Positions 26,807 to 35,461 of a DNA stretch of 64,000 nucleotides are shown in pieces. How positions within the stretch are numbered: the first letter of the stretch is position 1; every line of letters begins with the position of its first letter. The translations under genes were made by a program, and so were the position numbers. A model generated the notes under the pieces. The model searched no databases and was not told where the DNA came from. It was given only the letters and a program-made list of their open reading frames with translations. Source of the DNA: Sulfurimicrobium sp964552675 (lineage in GTDB: Bacteria; Pseudomonadota; Gammaproteobacteria; Burkholderiales; Sulfuricellaceae); the NCBI GenBank assembly GCA_964552675.1, contig CAZKHJ010000009.1, forward strand, positions 32,033 to 96,032. The letters run 5' to 3'.

Positions 26807-27840
26807 AGCACTTTATTTTTTCCGGGGCGGCATTTCTGGCTTCCCTTGCATTCATTCTTCTATTCAGGAAACCGGCAGTCCATTTCGGCCTGGTCGACTA
26901 TCCCGGCGGCAGGAAAATGCACGGCGCGGCGGTGCCGGTGGTGGGCGGGGTGGCCATTTTCTGCGCGTTTGCCGTCACGGCGCTGTTGCTGGGCAAGCTC
27001 GGAAGCAGCCACGCCAGCCTGATTGCCGCCGCGCTGTTGCTGGTCGGGGTGGGCATCGCGGACGATCTGCACGACCTTTCGGCGCGCAGCCGCTTCATCG
27101 CGCAAATGCTGGCTGCCGTTTTCATGACTTCCTGGGGCGGCTTGTATGTCAGCAGCCTGGGCAACCTTTTTGGCACCGGCAGCCTTGCCCTGCACGACTG
27201 GGCCATTCCCTTTACCGTCTTTGGCGTCATCGGCGTCATCAACGCGCTCAACATGACGGATGGCGTGGATGGCCTGGCAGGCGGCCTGTCGCTGATTTCG
27301 CTGGTGTTTTTTGCCTGCGTTGCCTGGCTGGCGGGGATGTTGCCGCAATTTTCCCTGCTGATCATCCTGGTGGGGGGGGTGGCGGGATTCCTGGTGTTCA
27401 ATTTCCGCCATCGCTGGCGCAGGGAGGCGGCGATTTTTCTCGGCGATGCCGGCAGCATGATGCTGGGCTTCGTCCTGGCCTGGTTCGCGGTGGAACTGAC
27501 CCAGGGCCAGCATCCGCCGCTGACGCCGATTACCGCCGTATGGATCATGGCCGTGCCCCTGCTCGACACGGTCAGCATCATGATTCGCCGCGTGCTGCAG
27601 GGGCGCAATCCCTTTGCGGCGGATCGCGGGCATCTTCATCACCTGCTGCTGCGCGCCGGCTATCCGGCCGAGCGCGCCGTGCGTCTCATCCTTGCCCTGG
27701 CGGCCGTGCTGGGCGCGGCCGGCATTGCCGGGTGGTATTGGCGCGTGCCCGAAGCGTTGATGTTTTACGCCTTTATCGGCGTATTCGCGGTTTATTATTC
27801 CCTGCTCGAATCGGCGTGGCGCAAGCTGCCGGCATCGTGA
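26800..27840 (+). CDS. WecA-like undecaprenyl-phosphate sugar-1-phosphate transferase
   Basis: A 346-aa polytopic membrane enzyme of the MraY/WecA family, which starts repeat-unit synthesis by moving a HexNAc-1-phosphate onto undecaprenyl phosphate. Key motifs are GIADDLHDLSARSR (Mg-binding DDxxD region), NALNMTDGVDGLAGG, FLGDAGSMMLGF and the HLHHLLLRAG cytoplasmic His motif. It starts at a GTG overlapping the preceding gene by 7 nt and closes the exopolysaccharide operon. Its 3' end overlaps the convergent gene by about 46 nt. Confidence 0.92.
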   Translation: MLEHFIFSGAAFLASLAFILLFRKPAVHFGLVDYPGGRKMHGAAVPVVGGVAIFCAFAVTALLLGKLGSSHASLIAAALLLVGVGIADDLHDLSARSRFIAQMLAAVFMTSWGGLYVSSLGNLFGTGSLALHDWAIPFTVFGVIGVINALNMTDGVDGLAGGLSLISLVFFACVAWLAGMLPQFSLLIILVGGVAGFLVFNFRHRWRREAAIFLGDAGSMMLGFVLAWFAVELTQGQHPPLTPITAVWIMAVPLLDTVSIMIRRVLQGRNPFAADRGHLHHLLLRAGYPAERAVRLILALAAVLGAAGIAGWYWRVPEALMFYAFIGVFAVYYSLLESAWRKLPAS

Positions 27841-28895
27841 AGCCGGATTTGCCGCCGCAGGCTGGCCAGGTGTGATTGCACCGTCTCCGGCGTGACCAGG
27901 ACGCCGAAATCGGCGGGAACCGGGACGCGGTCATCGGCGAAGATCCTGGCCGCGATCATGGCCCCGACGTGGGGCCTGTGGTGGTTGGATTCGAGATAGT
28001 TCCGGTCGTCCAGCGTCACGCTGTTGTAGCCGCTGAAATCCCAGAACGGCGTGATTGCGGCAAGCTCGCCCAGCCAGTCGAGGTAATCCTTTTCCGCCAG
28101 GCTGTCCATGACGACGCGATGGTGCGGGGTGGTGAAAACGGTCAGCCGGATATTGTGCTGCCGGCAGATGTCCCGTATTTCCCGCACCGCCCCGAGGTAT
28201 TCCTTCCCCCTGATGTTTCTGATGGTGCGTGAATTGCGCTGGTGAAACTTGGGCTCATCGCGGATATAGCGCGCCGGGTCTGCGGCGATCCGGGCATCCT
28301 GCAATGGTCTGGCCCAGGTTCCGGCTTCCATGTCCAAAGCCAGGAATCCTTCTGGCGTCTTGGCCACCAGATTCTTCCAGATCTTTTCGCTCATGGCCTG
28401 CGGCTGAAAAACCGTTGCGAACTCGATCCAGTAGCGGGCTCTGTCCTGCCCGTTCACATGAGGATGCAGCTTGGTCAGCAGGTAGCTCTCATCATGGGAA
28501 AACTCGGTCAGCCCGAGGTCGATGTCCAGTTCAAGATACAGGTTGCGCGGCGTGTTTCCCGAGGCCAGCAGGTAATTCAGGTGCTTCAGATGGTCATAAG
28601 GCGTGCCGATGGCGACCGACAGGTTGTAAAAATGGCTGCCGGGGACATATTGCTGCACCGCATCAGGATGCGTCGTTCCGATCCGTGAGGAGCCGAGGAG
28701 GAAAGAATCATATTGTCCGGGATGCCGTTCCAGATGCTCGATCTTGAGGAAGCGCTCGTTGGGCTGGAAGGAATACCTGAGCACACCCGTGCCCAGGACA
28801 TTGTAGGGATCAACCGCCAGGTTGAGCCCGAGCGCCAGCGCCAGCGTGGTCAGCGCGGTGAGGAGCAGGATTCGGGTGTAGGACGGGAAGGGCAT
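27795..28895 (-). CDS. SGNH-like membrane-anchored protein, partner of MBOAT
   Basis: A 366-aa protein with one N-terminal TM helix (about 8-27) and a periplasmic domain. LLGSSRIG at about residue 66 resembles the GxS block I of SGNH hydrolases and NYLESNHHRPHVG near residue 300 could supply the D/NxxH block V. It lies 10 nt behind the MBOAT gene on the same strand; MBOAT/SGNH pairs (AlgI with AlgJ/X, DltB with DltD, PatA/PatB) move acyl groups to surface polymers. Catalysis is inferred, since the block V Asp is Asn here. Confidence 0.7.
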   Translation of the reverse strand: MPFPSYTRILLLTALTTLALALGLNLAVDPYNVLGTGVLRYSFQPNERFLKIEHLERHPGQYDSFLLGSSRIGTTHPDAVQQYVPGSHFYNLSVAIGTPYDHLKHLNYLLASGNTPRNLYLELDIDLGLTEFSHDESYLLTKLHPHVNGQDRARYWIEFATVFQPQAMSEKIWKNLVAKTPEGFLALDMEAGTWARPLQDARIAADPARYIRDEPKFHQRNSRTIRNIRGKEYLGAVREIRDICRQHNIRLTVFTTPHHRVVMDSLAEKDYLDWLGELAAITPFWDFSGYNSVTLDDRNYLESNHHRPHVGAMIAARIFADDRVPVPADFGVLVTPETVQSHLASLRRQIRLHDAGSLRHADSSRE

Positions 28896-28905
28896 GGCGC
28901 GGGGG

Positions 28906-30453
28906 TCAGAACTGGAAATAGAGAAATTCGCCGGTCTGGGAAATATTCAGCAGCGCCGTGGCCAGGATGAGCCCGGTCATGACCGCCCAGCGCCAGCCGG
29001 GCTGCCATTGCAGGCGCTGCGCAGCGGCTGGCGGGTGGGAAGTGAATGCCTGCAGGGCTGGCTTGAAGCGGGCCATGAACTGCTGGGTGTTGGGCAGTGT
29101 CCAGACGATGGCCAGCAGGGTGGCAATCCAGAACAGTTCCACTTTGCCCCGGAAAATGCCGGTGTTGCCGAAAACCACGCCCTGCGCGGCCAGCCACTGG
29201 CCCAGGGGGCCCAGCTTGCCCTGCCATGAGGCCGGCAGCGCCACCCCGTTCAGGCCCGCCATGCCCTGCAAAATGGCCCAGGCGGCGTCGAGCGTGGGCG
29301 CGCGGAAGAACACCCAGGCTAGCGTGACGGCGATGAAGGTCAGGGCTATGCCCGGAATGCTGCTCCCGCCAGGCGGGGAAAGGCCCAGTGCCGCCCGCGC
29401 TCCGCGCCAGGCATGATTGATGACCAGATACAGCCCGTGCAGCCCGCCCCACACGACGAATGTCCAGCCGGCGCCGTGCCACAAGCCGCCCAGCAGCATG
29501 GTCAGCATCAGATTGAGATAGCGCCGGGCCTTGCCCTTGCGGTTCCCGCCCAGCGGGATATACAGATAGTCGCGCAGGAAGCGCGAAAGGGTGATGTGCC
29601 AGCGGCGCCAGAATTCGATGATGTTGGCCGCCTTGTAGGGCGAGTGGAAATTCAGCGGCAGGCGGATGCCGAACATCCTGGAAGCGCCGATGGCCATGTC
29701 GGAATAGCCCGAGAAATCGAAATACAGTTGCAGGGTGTAGGCCAGGGCGCCACCCCAGGCGTCGAGCAGCGTGACCGCTGTGCCCTGGCCGGCGGCCGTG
29801 AAAAGGGGGGTGGCATAAGGGGCGATGCCATCGGCCAGGACAGCTTTCTTGAACAGGCCGATGGCGAAGATGGTCAGGCCGATGGCGATGTTTTCATGGC
29901 TGAAGCGGTAGGTGCGGGCCTCCCCGAACTGCGGCATCATTTCCTTGTGGTGCAGGATCGGCCCGGCGATGAGATGGGGGAAATAGCTCACGAACAGGGC
30001 ATAGTGGGAGAAGCTGGCTTCCCTGGCCTGGCCGCGGTAGGCATCCACGAGAAAGGCAATCTGGGTGAAGGTGAAGAAGGAGATGCCGAGCGGGAGCGCC
30101 ATGCTGTGTTCCAGGCCTGGAAACGCGGCGATGATGCCGAGCAGGAAAGCGGAATATTTGTAATAGCCCAGCAGCGCAAGATTGGCGCCAACGCCGGACA
30201 GCATCAGCCATTTTCGCCGTGGCGCCGCAGGGTGGGCGCTGCCCCGTATCAGCGCCAGGCCGATGGCGTAATTGAAGACGATGGAGAGCAGCAGCAGGCC
30301 GGCATAGGGCGGATTCCACCAGGCATAAAAAAACAGGGAAACCAGCACCAGCCAGATGGCCGCATTGCGATGGCTGGCCTGGCCAAGGCGGAAAAACAGC
30401 CAGAGCGCGAGCGGCAGAAACAGGAAGATGAAGGGATAGGAGTTGAACAGCAT
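28906..30453 (-). CDS. MBOAT-family O-acyltransferase, AlgI-like
   Basis: A 515-aa membrane-bound O-acyltransferase that carries acetyl groups across the inner membrane for polysaccharide modification. It has about 10-12 TM helices, FYAWWNPPY near the N-terminus, YYKYSAFLLG, QLYFDFSGYSDMAIG, HITLSRFLRDYLYIPLGG and the catalytic-His motif LLGGLWHGAGWTF. The start MLFNSYPFIFLFLP at 30453 is family-typical; the 44-codon extension upstream is hydrophilic and unlikely. Beside the exopolysaccharide operon it probably acetylates that polymer. Confidence 0.92.
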   Translation of the reverse strand: MLFNSYPFIFLFLPLALWLFFRLGQASHRNAAIWLVLVSLFFYAWWNPPYAGLLLLSIVFNYAIGLALIRGSAHPAAPRRKWLMLSGVGANLALLGYYKYSAFLLGIIAAFPGLEHSMALPLGISFFTFTQIAFLVDAYRGQAREASFSHYALFVSYFPHLIAGPILHHKEMMPQFGEARTYRFSHENIAIGLTIFAIGLFKKAVLADGIAPYATPLFTAAGQGTAVTLLDAWGGALAYTLQLYFDFSGYSDMAIGASRMFGIRLPLNFHSPYKAANIIEFWRRWHITLSRFLRDYLYIPLGGNRKGKARRYLNLMLTMLLGGLWHGAGWTFVVWGGLHGLYLVINHAWRGARAALGLSPPGGSSIPGIALTFIAVTLAWVFFRAPTLDAAWAILQGMAGLNGVALPASWQGKLGPLGQWLAAQGVVFGNTGIFRGKVELFWIATLLAIVWTLPNTQQFMARFKPALQAFTSHPPAAAQRLQWQPGWRWAVMTGLILATALLNISQTGEFLYFQF

Positions 30454-30583
30454 CGATATCAGGAGGCCTGCAGGGTCGGATACGGGATGCGCGCCAGAAA
30501 CCGGAGCGGGAAGTTTACTTGCAAAGCCCCGGTGATAGTGGATAATTTGCCCGATACAGGGAAAACTCCAGGGGGAAGGAATC

Positions 30584-31345
30584 ATGAAGCGGATATTGTT
30601 TGTTTTTAGCTGGCTGATCCTGTCGTTTGCGGCGGAAAGCGCGCTTGCCGTGCCGGTTGCCTCGATTCAGGACATGGCCGGCGACGTGAAGATTCTGGTT
30701 GCCGGTGTGGCGCCCCGTCCCGCTGCCAAGAACGATACGCTGGAGTCCGGCGCAAGCGTGACGACCGGTGAAAAAAGCTATGCCGTGCTGAAATTCGAGG
30801 ATGGCCAGATCATTGCGCTCCAGTCCAACAGCCAGTTCCAGGTGCAGGACTACCGCTACAACCCCAGCAATGCCCAGCAGTCGAACATTTTCCTGTCCCT
30901 GGCCAAGGGCGGCTTGCGCGCCATCACCGGCGCGATCGCGACCCAGAACAAGGCCGCCTTCAAGCTGCAGACGCCCCAGGCCACGATCGGCATTCGCGGC
31001 ACGGATTTCCCCGTGGTGCTGAGTGGCGGCATGTATGCCCAGGTGCTGCAGGGTGCTATCGAGGTGCAGAACAGCGCAGGCGCTGCCGAACTGGGCGTGG
31101 GGCAGGGTACTTTCGTCGCCAGCTTCAACACCCTGCCGGTGGCCGTGCTGGCCAGTACCCTGCCGGTCGCGATTTTTGCCGAGATCCTGTCCGTGCCGAT
31201 TGCCGGCGTGTCTGCTGCCGGCGCGGCTCTGGGCACCAGCAGCAGCGGCGGTCTGTCGACCGGCGCGCTGATCGGCATCGGCCTGGGCATCGCCGGCGTG
31301 GCTGCGGCGGCTTCCGGCGGCGGCAGCTCGACCACCAACCACTGA
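30584..31345 (+). CDS. FecR-domain secreted protein
   Basis: A 253-aa exported protein: signal peptide ending near AESALAVP, then a FecR-type domain (about 28-160) with VTTGEKSYAVLKFEDGQ and QTPQATIGIRGTDF, the latter a hallmark of this domain. The end is a Gly/Ala-rich hydrophobic helix (LIGIGLGIAGVAAAA) and a Ser/His tail. No ECF sigma factor or TonB receptor lies nearby, so this is not an iron-citrate anti-sigma system. It is followed after 11 nt by a YjbH-family gene, suggesting a shared envelope or polymer function. Confidence 0.85.
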   Translation: MKRILFVFSWLILSFAAESALAVPVASIQDMAGDVKILVAGVAPRPAAKNDTLESGASVTTGEKSYAVLKFEDGQIIALQSNSQFQVQDYRYNPSNAQQSNIFLSLAKGGLRAITGAIATQNKAAFKLQTPQATIGIRGTDFPVVLSGGMYAQVLQGAIEVQNSAGAAELGVGQGTFVASFNTLPVAVLASTLPVAIFAEILSVPIAGVSAAGAALGTSSSGGLSTGALIGIGLGIAGVAAAASGGGSSTTNH

Positions 31346-31356
31346 TTCGTATTGAT

Positions 31357-33513
31357 TTGCTGAAGCCAGGCTGCAACAGGCGCAGCAGCGCGCTGGCCCT
31401 GGTTGTTCTGCTCCAGGCCTCGTGCCTGCCCGCTCATGCTGCCGCGCCGGCCATGAACGGGCAGAGCGGCCTCATCAACATGCCCGATGCCAGGCTGGAA
31501 GCGGATGGCACCTTCCGCTTCGGGACCGGCAATTCCGATCCCTACCTCACCGCCTGGGCCAGCATTTCCTTCCTGCCCCAGCTCGAACTGTCGGCTCGCT
31601 TTACCCGCATCGACAAGGTGCCCGGCTTCACCAACCAGTATCAGAGTTCCTACGGCAACTACAAGGACAAGACCTTCGACGCCAAATTGCTGCTGCTGGA
31701 GGAAACGGAGTATCTGCCTGCCGTTTCGCTGGGGGTGCAGGATTTTCTCGGCACCCGGCTTTTTGGTGCCGAATACCTCGCTGCCAGCAAGCGCGTGGGC
31801 AATCTGGACGCCACCCTGGGCGTGGGGAAGAAACGTATCGACGGCGCTTTCGCCGGCCTGCGCTATCGCCCCTCTGCCTACCCCGACTGGGCGGTGGTGG
31901 CCGAATACGATGCCAACGATTACCGGCGCGACCTGGGCGCGGAGCAGAGCGGGGCGGCCCAGCGCGGCAAGGGCCTGTCCTATGGCCTGGAGTACCGCTG
32001 GGGCTGGCTCGGCGCACAGCTGTCCTGGCAGGGGGGCGAGCCTGGCCTCAACGCCTATCTTTCCGTCCCCTTCAATACCAGGGAATTCATTCCCAAGTTC
32101 GACGAGCTGCCTCCCTATGCCCGCATCACGCCCCGCCCCACGGCACGGCAATGGGCCGGGGACGCCAGCCATGCCCAAAGGCTGCGCGCCGAGCTGGAAG
32201 CACAGGATTTCAAGACGGTGCGGATCGATTTCGTGCGCGGCAACGTCCTGCAGGCGCTGTTGACCAACAGCCGCATCACCCTGCCCAGCCGCGCCGTGGG
32301 CCGTGCAGCGCGCACCATGCTGCTGCTGGCTCCGCTCGAAACGCGGGAAATCGTGATCACCTACACCAGCGCCGACCTGCCGCTGGCCACTTACAGCTTT
32401 TTCGAGCTCGACCGCCTGCGGCGCTACTTCAACGGCCAGATTTCGCGCCGCGAACTGGCGGATTACGTGGCGGTCTCCTATGCCGATCCCCTGCGCGCCA
32501 AAAGCGGGGAAGACCGGGAGGAGATGCTCGATGCCCTGGACGATGCCGCCAGCAATTTCAGGCTGTCCTATAACGAGGAAGGCGAGCTGATCACCCTCAA
32601 GCAGGAAGACCGCTTCCTCAATCGCATCAAGCTCACGCCCAAGCTGTCAGGCTATTTCAACGATCCGAGCGGCGCCTTCCGCTACGCCGTTCGCGCCCGC
32701 GCCAGCTACGACCGGCGGCTGGGGCGCGGCCTGTTCCTCAATGGCATCGCCGACTGGACCCTGCTGCAGGACATCAACAAGGTCAGCAACCCGTCCAGCA
32801 GCACGCTGCCCCATGTGCGCACCGATATCGCCGATTACGAAAAGACCGGTGGCCTGCGCCTCACGCGCCTGCTGCTCAACAAATATGACCAGCCGCGCGA
32901 GCGGCTCTATACCCGCGCCTCGCTGGGCTATTACGAGGAAATGTATGCCGGCGGCGGCGGGCAGATCCTCTACCTGCCCCGTGGCGGGCGCTGGGCCGCC
33001 GATCTCAGCCTGGACTGGCTGCGTCAGCGCGATACCGGCGGCGCTTTCGGCTTGCGCGATTTTTCCACCGTGACGGCGCTGGCGGCGCTGCATTACCGTC
33101 TGCCCTGGCATGACCTCACCGCCACCGCGCGCGCCGGCCGTTTCCTGGCAAAAGACGAGGGCGTGCGCTTCGAACTGAAGCGGCGCTTCCGCTCCGGCTT
33201 CGAAGTCGGCGCCTGGTATACCTGGACCAACGGCAACGACATCACTACCCCGGGCTCGCCTGAACATCCTTATCACGACAAGGGCATCTATGTTTCCATG
33301 CCCCTCAATGCCCTGCTTACCAGGGATACCCAGGCGCGCGGCAGCTTCGCCATCGCCCCCTGGGTGCGCGACGTGGGCCAGATGGTGGCCTCGCCGGGCG
33401 ACCTGTATGAAATGCTGGAACAGCCGCTGATGTGGAACATGCACGAAGGCGACGGCCTGACGCGGCTGGGCGACCGGGATGATGATTACTCATACTCCAA
33501 TGACGGCAAGTAA
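31357..33513 (+). CDS. YjbH-family outer-membrane beta-barrel protein
   Basis: A 718-aa protein with a signal peptide ending ASCLPAHAA, then MNGQSGLINMPDARLEADGTF, the conserved start of YjbH proteins, which are outer-membrane beta-barrels encoded with exopolysaccharide genes (yjbEFGH in E. coli). Alternating amphipathic strands fill the rest. The start is a TTG 11 nt after the FecR gene; no better start is in frame. The last codons (RLGDRDDD) coincide with a 28-bp segment repeated twice more near 36.45 and 37.07 kb. The C-terminus YSYSNDGK lacks a terminal aromatic barrel residue. Confidence 0.85.
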   Translation: MLKPGCNRRSSALALVVLLQASCLPAHAAAPAMNGQSGLINMPDARLEADGTFRFGTGNSDPYLTAWASISFLPQLELSARFTRIDKVPGFTNQYQSSYGNYKDKTFDAKLLLLEETEYLPAVSLGVQDFLGTRLFGAEYLAASKRVGNLDATLGVGKKRIDGAFAGLRYRPSAYPDWAVVAEYDANDYRRDLGAEQSGAAQRGKGLSYGLEYRWGWLGAQLSWQGGEPGLNAYLSVPFNTREFIPKFDELPPYARITPRPTARQWAGDASHAQRLRAELEAQDFKTVRIDFVRGNVLQALLTNSRITLPSRAVGRAARTMLLLAPLETREIVITYTSADLPLATYSFFELDRLRRYFNGQISRRELADYVAVSYADPLRAKSGEDREEMLDALDDAASNFRLSYNEEGELITLKQEDRFLNRIKLTPKLSGYFNDPSGAFRYAVRARASYDRRLGRGLFLNGIADWTLLQDINKVSNPSSSTLPHVRTDIADYEKTGGLRLTRLLLNKYDQPRERLYTRASLGYYEEMYAGGGGQILYLPRGGRWAADLSLDWLRQRDTGGAFGLRDFSTVTALAALHYRLPWHDLTATARAGRFLAKDEGVRFELKRRFRSGFEVGAWYTWTNGNDITTPGSPEHPYHDKGIYVSMPLNALLTRDTQARGSFAIAPWVRDVGQMVASPGDLYEMLEQPLMWNMHEGDGLTRLGDRDDDYSYSNDGK
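33461..33488. repeat. 28-bp direct repeat, copy 1 (inside YjbH gene end)
   Basis: Left member of the repeat set that brackets the accessory island; it lies within the last codons of the YjbH-family gene. Confidence 0.9.
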
Positions 33514-33548
33514 TCCTTATTGATCCGGCACATTTTATTCCCGGACGG

Positions 33549-33572
33549 TGGGTCGGCCTGAAGGCCAACCTA
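33549..33572. repeat. REP-like hairpin
   Basis: Inverted repeat GGTCGGCCT / AGGCCAACC with a 2-nt centre and one mismatch, 36 nt past the YjbH stop. Hairpins of this kind recur between genes in many bacterial genomes; it has no T-tract. Confidence 0.5.
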
Positions 33573-33603
33573 CATCCATGGATAAATCGTTTTGGATCAA
33601 TAG

Positions 33604-33690
33604 CATCGTCCGCCAGCAGTAGAAGCTCGCCTCGCTAATCTGCTCGCCCCGGCAGAACGCCTTGATGCCCAGCCCACATCGTTTGATGTC
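33604..33690 (-). pseudogene. Relic of IS66-type TnpA (HTH region)
   Basis: A minus-strand frame of about 29 codons reads GIKAFCRGEQISEASFYCW, close to the helix-turn-helix segment of the small TnpA protein of IS66-family elements (AFCR..G.S..SFY.WR). There is an in-frame stop just upstream and no start, flanking transposase or terminal repeat, so it is only a remnant. The match is by eye. Confidence 0.4.
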
Positions 33691-33840
33691 GTGTCAACAG
33701 CGACCGCAATCGGCACATTACAACAAATTGCGGGCATGAATTGCCGGCCAGACTGATGGCAGACGGTTATGCCGTTGTTCAGGGGCTGGGCGTGATTCCG
33801 CGCTTGGCCCTTTTATTTTTGGAACTTTTATCTTGCGATG

Positions 33841-33856
33841 CGGACAAATATGTCCG
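33841..33856. promoter_or_regulatory. Palindrome, candidate HicB operator
   Basis: Perfect inverted repeat CGGACA-AATA-TGTCCG just before the likely hicA start. HicB-type antitoxins with a DNA-binding domain repress their own promoter through such palindromes; binding here is inferred. Confidence 0.5.
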
Positions 33857-33867
33857 ATACTCCGACC

Positions 33868-34083
33868 ATGAAAGGTAACGAGTTCATCAAGCATATTCAG
33901 AAGCTGGCGAAAGATCGTGGGGTTCCCTGCTCTTGGCATCCGGACATGGGGAAGGGCTCCCATGGTGTCTTGAAGTTCGGAAGCGAGCGCACCACCGTCC
34001 GCAACCCGAAAGATGAACTCAAGACCGGTACCTATCACGCCATGCTAAAACAGCTTGGCCTATCTGAAAGAGACTTGTTCTAG
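33868..34083 (+). CDS. hicA: HicA-type mRNA interferase toxin
   Basis: A 71-aa HicA toxin, a double-stranded-RNA-binding-fold RNase. MKGNEFIKHIQKLAKDRG is the family start, and MGKGSHGVLKFG carries the catalytic histidine, followed by TTVRNP and ELKTGTYHAMLKQLGL. Upstream in-frame ATGs at 33838 and 33850 exist, but they lie on or before the operator-like palindrome, so 33868 is preferred. hicB follows after 9 nt, the normal toxin-first order. Confidence 0.88.
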   Translation: MKGNEFIKHIQKLAKDRGVPCSWHPDMGKGSHGVLKFGSERTTVRNPKDELKTGTYHAMLKQLGLSERDLF

Positions 34084-34092
34084 AGGCACACC

Positions 34093-34521
34093 ATGCAACG
34101 ATTCACATATCCCATTACCTTAACTGAAGACGCGACAGATGGCGGTTTTGTTGTCACCTGCCGCGACCTATCCGAGGTTATCTCCCAGGGTGACACCGTT
34201 GAACTGGCCCAGGGGGAAGCAGAGGGCGCGCTTGAGGCCGCGATTGAAATGCGCATGGCGGACGGTATGGATGTACCAGCGCCTTCCCCGCGCAAGAAGG
34301 GCGAGTTCCTGGCAAGCATTCCCGTGGGCACTGCCATGAAAGCGGCGCTGTACGTCACCATGCGGGAACAAGGCATTTCGAAGTCAGACCTCGCGCGCCG
34401 CCTTGGACTGGACGAGAAGGAGGCCAGGCGCATGCTTGATCCGAAGCATGGAACGAAGGTGCCGGCCATAGAACGCGCCTTGCATGCCCTGGGTAAGCGG
34501 GTTGAATTGACGGTGGTCTGA
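34093..34521 (+). CDS. hicB: HicB-type antitoxin with C-terminal HTH
   Basis: A 142-aa antitoxin: an N-terminal HicB partial RNase-H-like fold (about 1-65: YPITLTEDATDGGFVVTC, ALEAAIEMRM) that neutralises HicA, and a C-terminal helix-turn-helix domain (GISKSDLARRLGLDEKEARRML) for autoregulation. Complete, with a ribosome-binding site upstream (AGAGG). It ends immediately before a third small gene, so a three-gene unit is likely. Confidence 0.9.
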   Translation: MQRFTYPITLTEDATDGGFVVTCRDLSEVISQGDTVELAQGEAEGALEAAIEMRMADGMDVPAPSPRKKGEFLASIPVGTAMKAALYVTMREQGISKSDLARRLGLDEKEARRMLDPKHGTKVPAIERALHALGKRVELTVV

Positions 34522-34854
34522 TTGAAAGCATCCCGCCCACATGATGAAGCAATGGTTGAACTGCTGCGAGAAGACCCCGCGTTCGCGGATGAATACCTTG
34601 CCGCCTCGCTGGAGGCAATCGACGAACCGGGAGGGCGTGAGGCGCTTTTGCGCGCCCTACGGCAGGTTGCCGAAGCCCAAGGTATGGCCTCCGTTGCGGA
34701 TCGTGCCGGCATGCAACGAGAGGGTCTTTACCGGGCGCTTTCACCCAAGGGTAACCCCACATTGAAAACACTGTTGGCCATCCTGGGTGGTGCCGGCTTG
34801 TGCTTGTCCGTGACTAGGCGTGACCACGATACGGAACGGCTGGCTGAGGCGTAA
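34522..34854 (+). CDS. HigA-like addiction-module antidote, without its toxin
   Basis: A 110-aa helix-turn-helix protein: SRPHDEAMVELLREDPAFADEYL, then an ALRQVAEAQGMASVADRAGM / LYRALSPKGNPTLKTLLAIL domain typical of HigA-like antidotes in which LSPKGNP is a hallmark. The TTG start touches the hicB stop; an ATG at 34552 is an alternative but would cut a conserved segment. The RelE/ParE-type toxin that usually precedes such genes is absent; hicAB stands in its place. Most of this gene is duplicated at 36692-36963 in broken form. Confidence 0.8.
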   Translation: MKASRPHDEAMVELLREDPAFADEYLAASLEAIDEPGGREALLRALRQVAEAQGMASVADRAGMQREGLYRALSPKGNPTLKTLLAILGGAGLCLSVTRRDHDTERLAEA

Positions 34855-35009
34855 CGAGCTTGCCGCACCTATCCCGAGGCTGACCCTTGAGGGGGCAATG
34901 GGGGACAGCCAATTTACAATTTAAAGCTTACCCCCGATAGCGTTGGATTCCAAAATAGGCTAACCGAGGAATTTAGGGTAAATCCTCCGCCAATGGACTA
35001 CTAAAAATC

Positions 35010-35300
35010 ATGAACACACTCAGCATATTACGCAGCAGAAGAAGTGAAATTCTCGCGCTTGCCACCAAGCATGGCGCAAGTAATGTCCGTCTGTTCGGCT
35101 CTGTAGCGCGTGGCGAAGACAGAGAAGACGGTGACGTGGATTTTTTGGTGGACATGCAGGAAACCAGCAGCCTGTTTGATCTGATCGGCCTGCAACAAGA
35201 CATGGAGAGGGTGATTGGCAGAAAGGTCGATGTGCTGACTCCCAATGGTATCAACCGTTACCTGAAAGACCGAATTCTTGGCGAGGCAACGCCATTGTGA
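35010..35300 (+). CDS. mntA: MNT-type minimal nucleotidyltransferase antitoxin
   Basis: A 96-aa minimal nucleotidyltransferase with the catalytic motif FGSVARGEDREDGDVDFLV (GS...DxD). In HEPN/MNT modules such proteins adenylylate and silence the HEPN RNase encoded next door. Here the downstream HEPN frame is reduced to 26 codons, so the antitoxin is now an orphan. The gene is AT-richer than its housekeeping surroundings. Confidence 0.87.
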   Translation: MNTLSILRSRRSEILALATKHGASNVRLFGSVARGEDREDGDVDFLVDMQETSSLFDLIGLQQDMERVIGRKVDVLTPNGINRYLKDRILGEATPL

Positions 35301-35377
35301 GTAAGGATCGCTCCGTCTATGTCCGTCACATTTACGACTGTATCGGCTGGATCAAGGAGTATGTACAGGAGAGGTAA
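35297..35377 (+). pseudogene. Truncated HEPN (DUF86/HepT-like) toxin stump
   Basis: Starting at a GTG that overlaps the mntA stop, 26 codons read MSKDRSVYVRHIYDCIGWI then KEYVQER and a TAA. This matches the first helix of HepT-type HEPN toxins that pair with MNT genes. The catalytic RxxxxH motif lies much further on in the family and is gone, so the toxin cannot be active. Confidence 0.65.
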
Positions 35378-35461
35378 GGAAGTCTTCTTTCCCCTCCTGG
35401 CAGTTTTGATGAAATCCGGACATTCCATTATGCATAAATAGCAGGTGCCCTTCAAAAACCT

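Larger units (their letters stand above)
33514..33837. other. Gene-free stretch with relics before hicAB
   Basis: No intact gene. It contains a REP-like hairpin (about 33549-33572), a minus-strand IS66-like transposase relic (33604-33690) and an AT-richer stretch before hicA that probably holds its promoter. Confidence 0.6.

Noticed and set aside
30584..31345. FecR protein as an iron-citrate type anti-sigma regulator
   Set aside because: No ECF sigma gene or TonB-dependent receptor nearby; it is exported and paired with a YjbH barrel gene.
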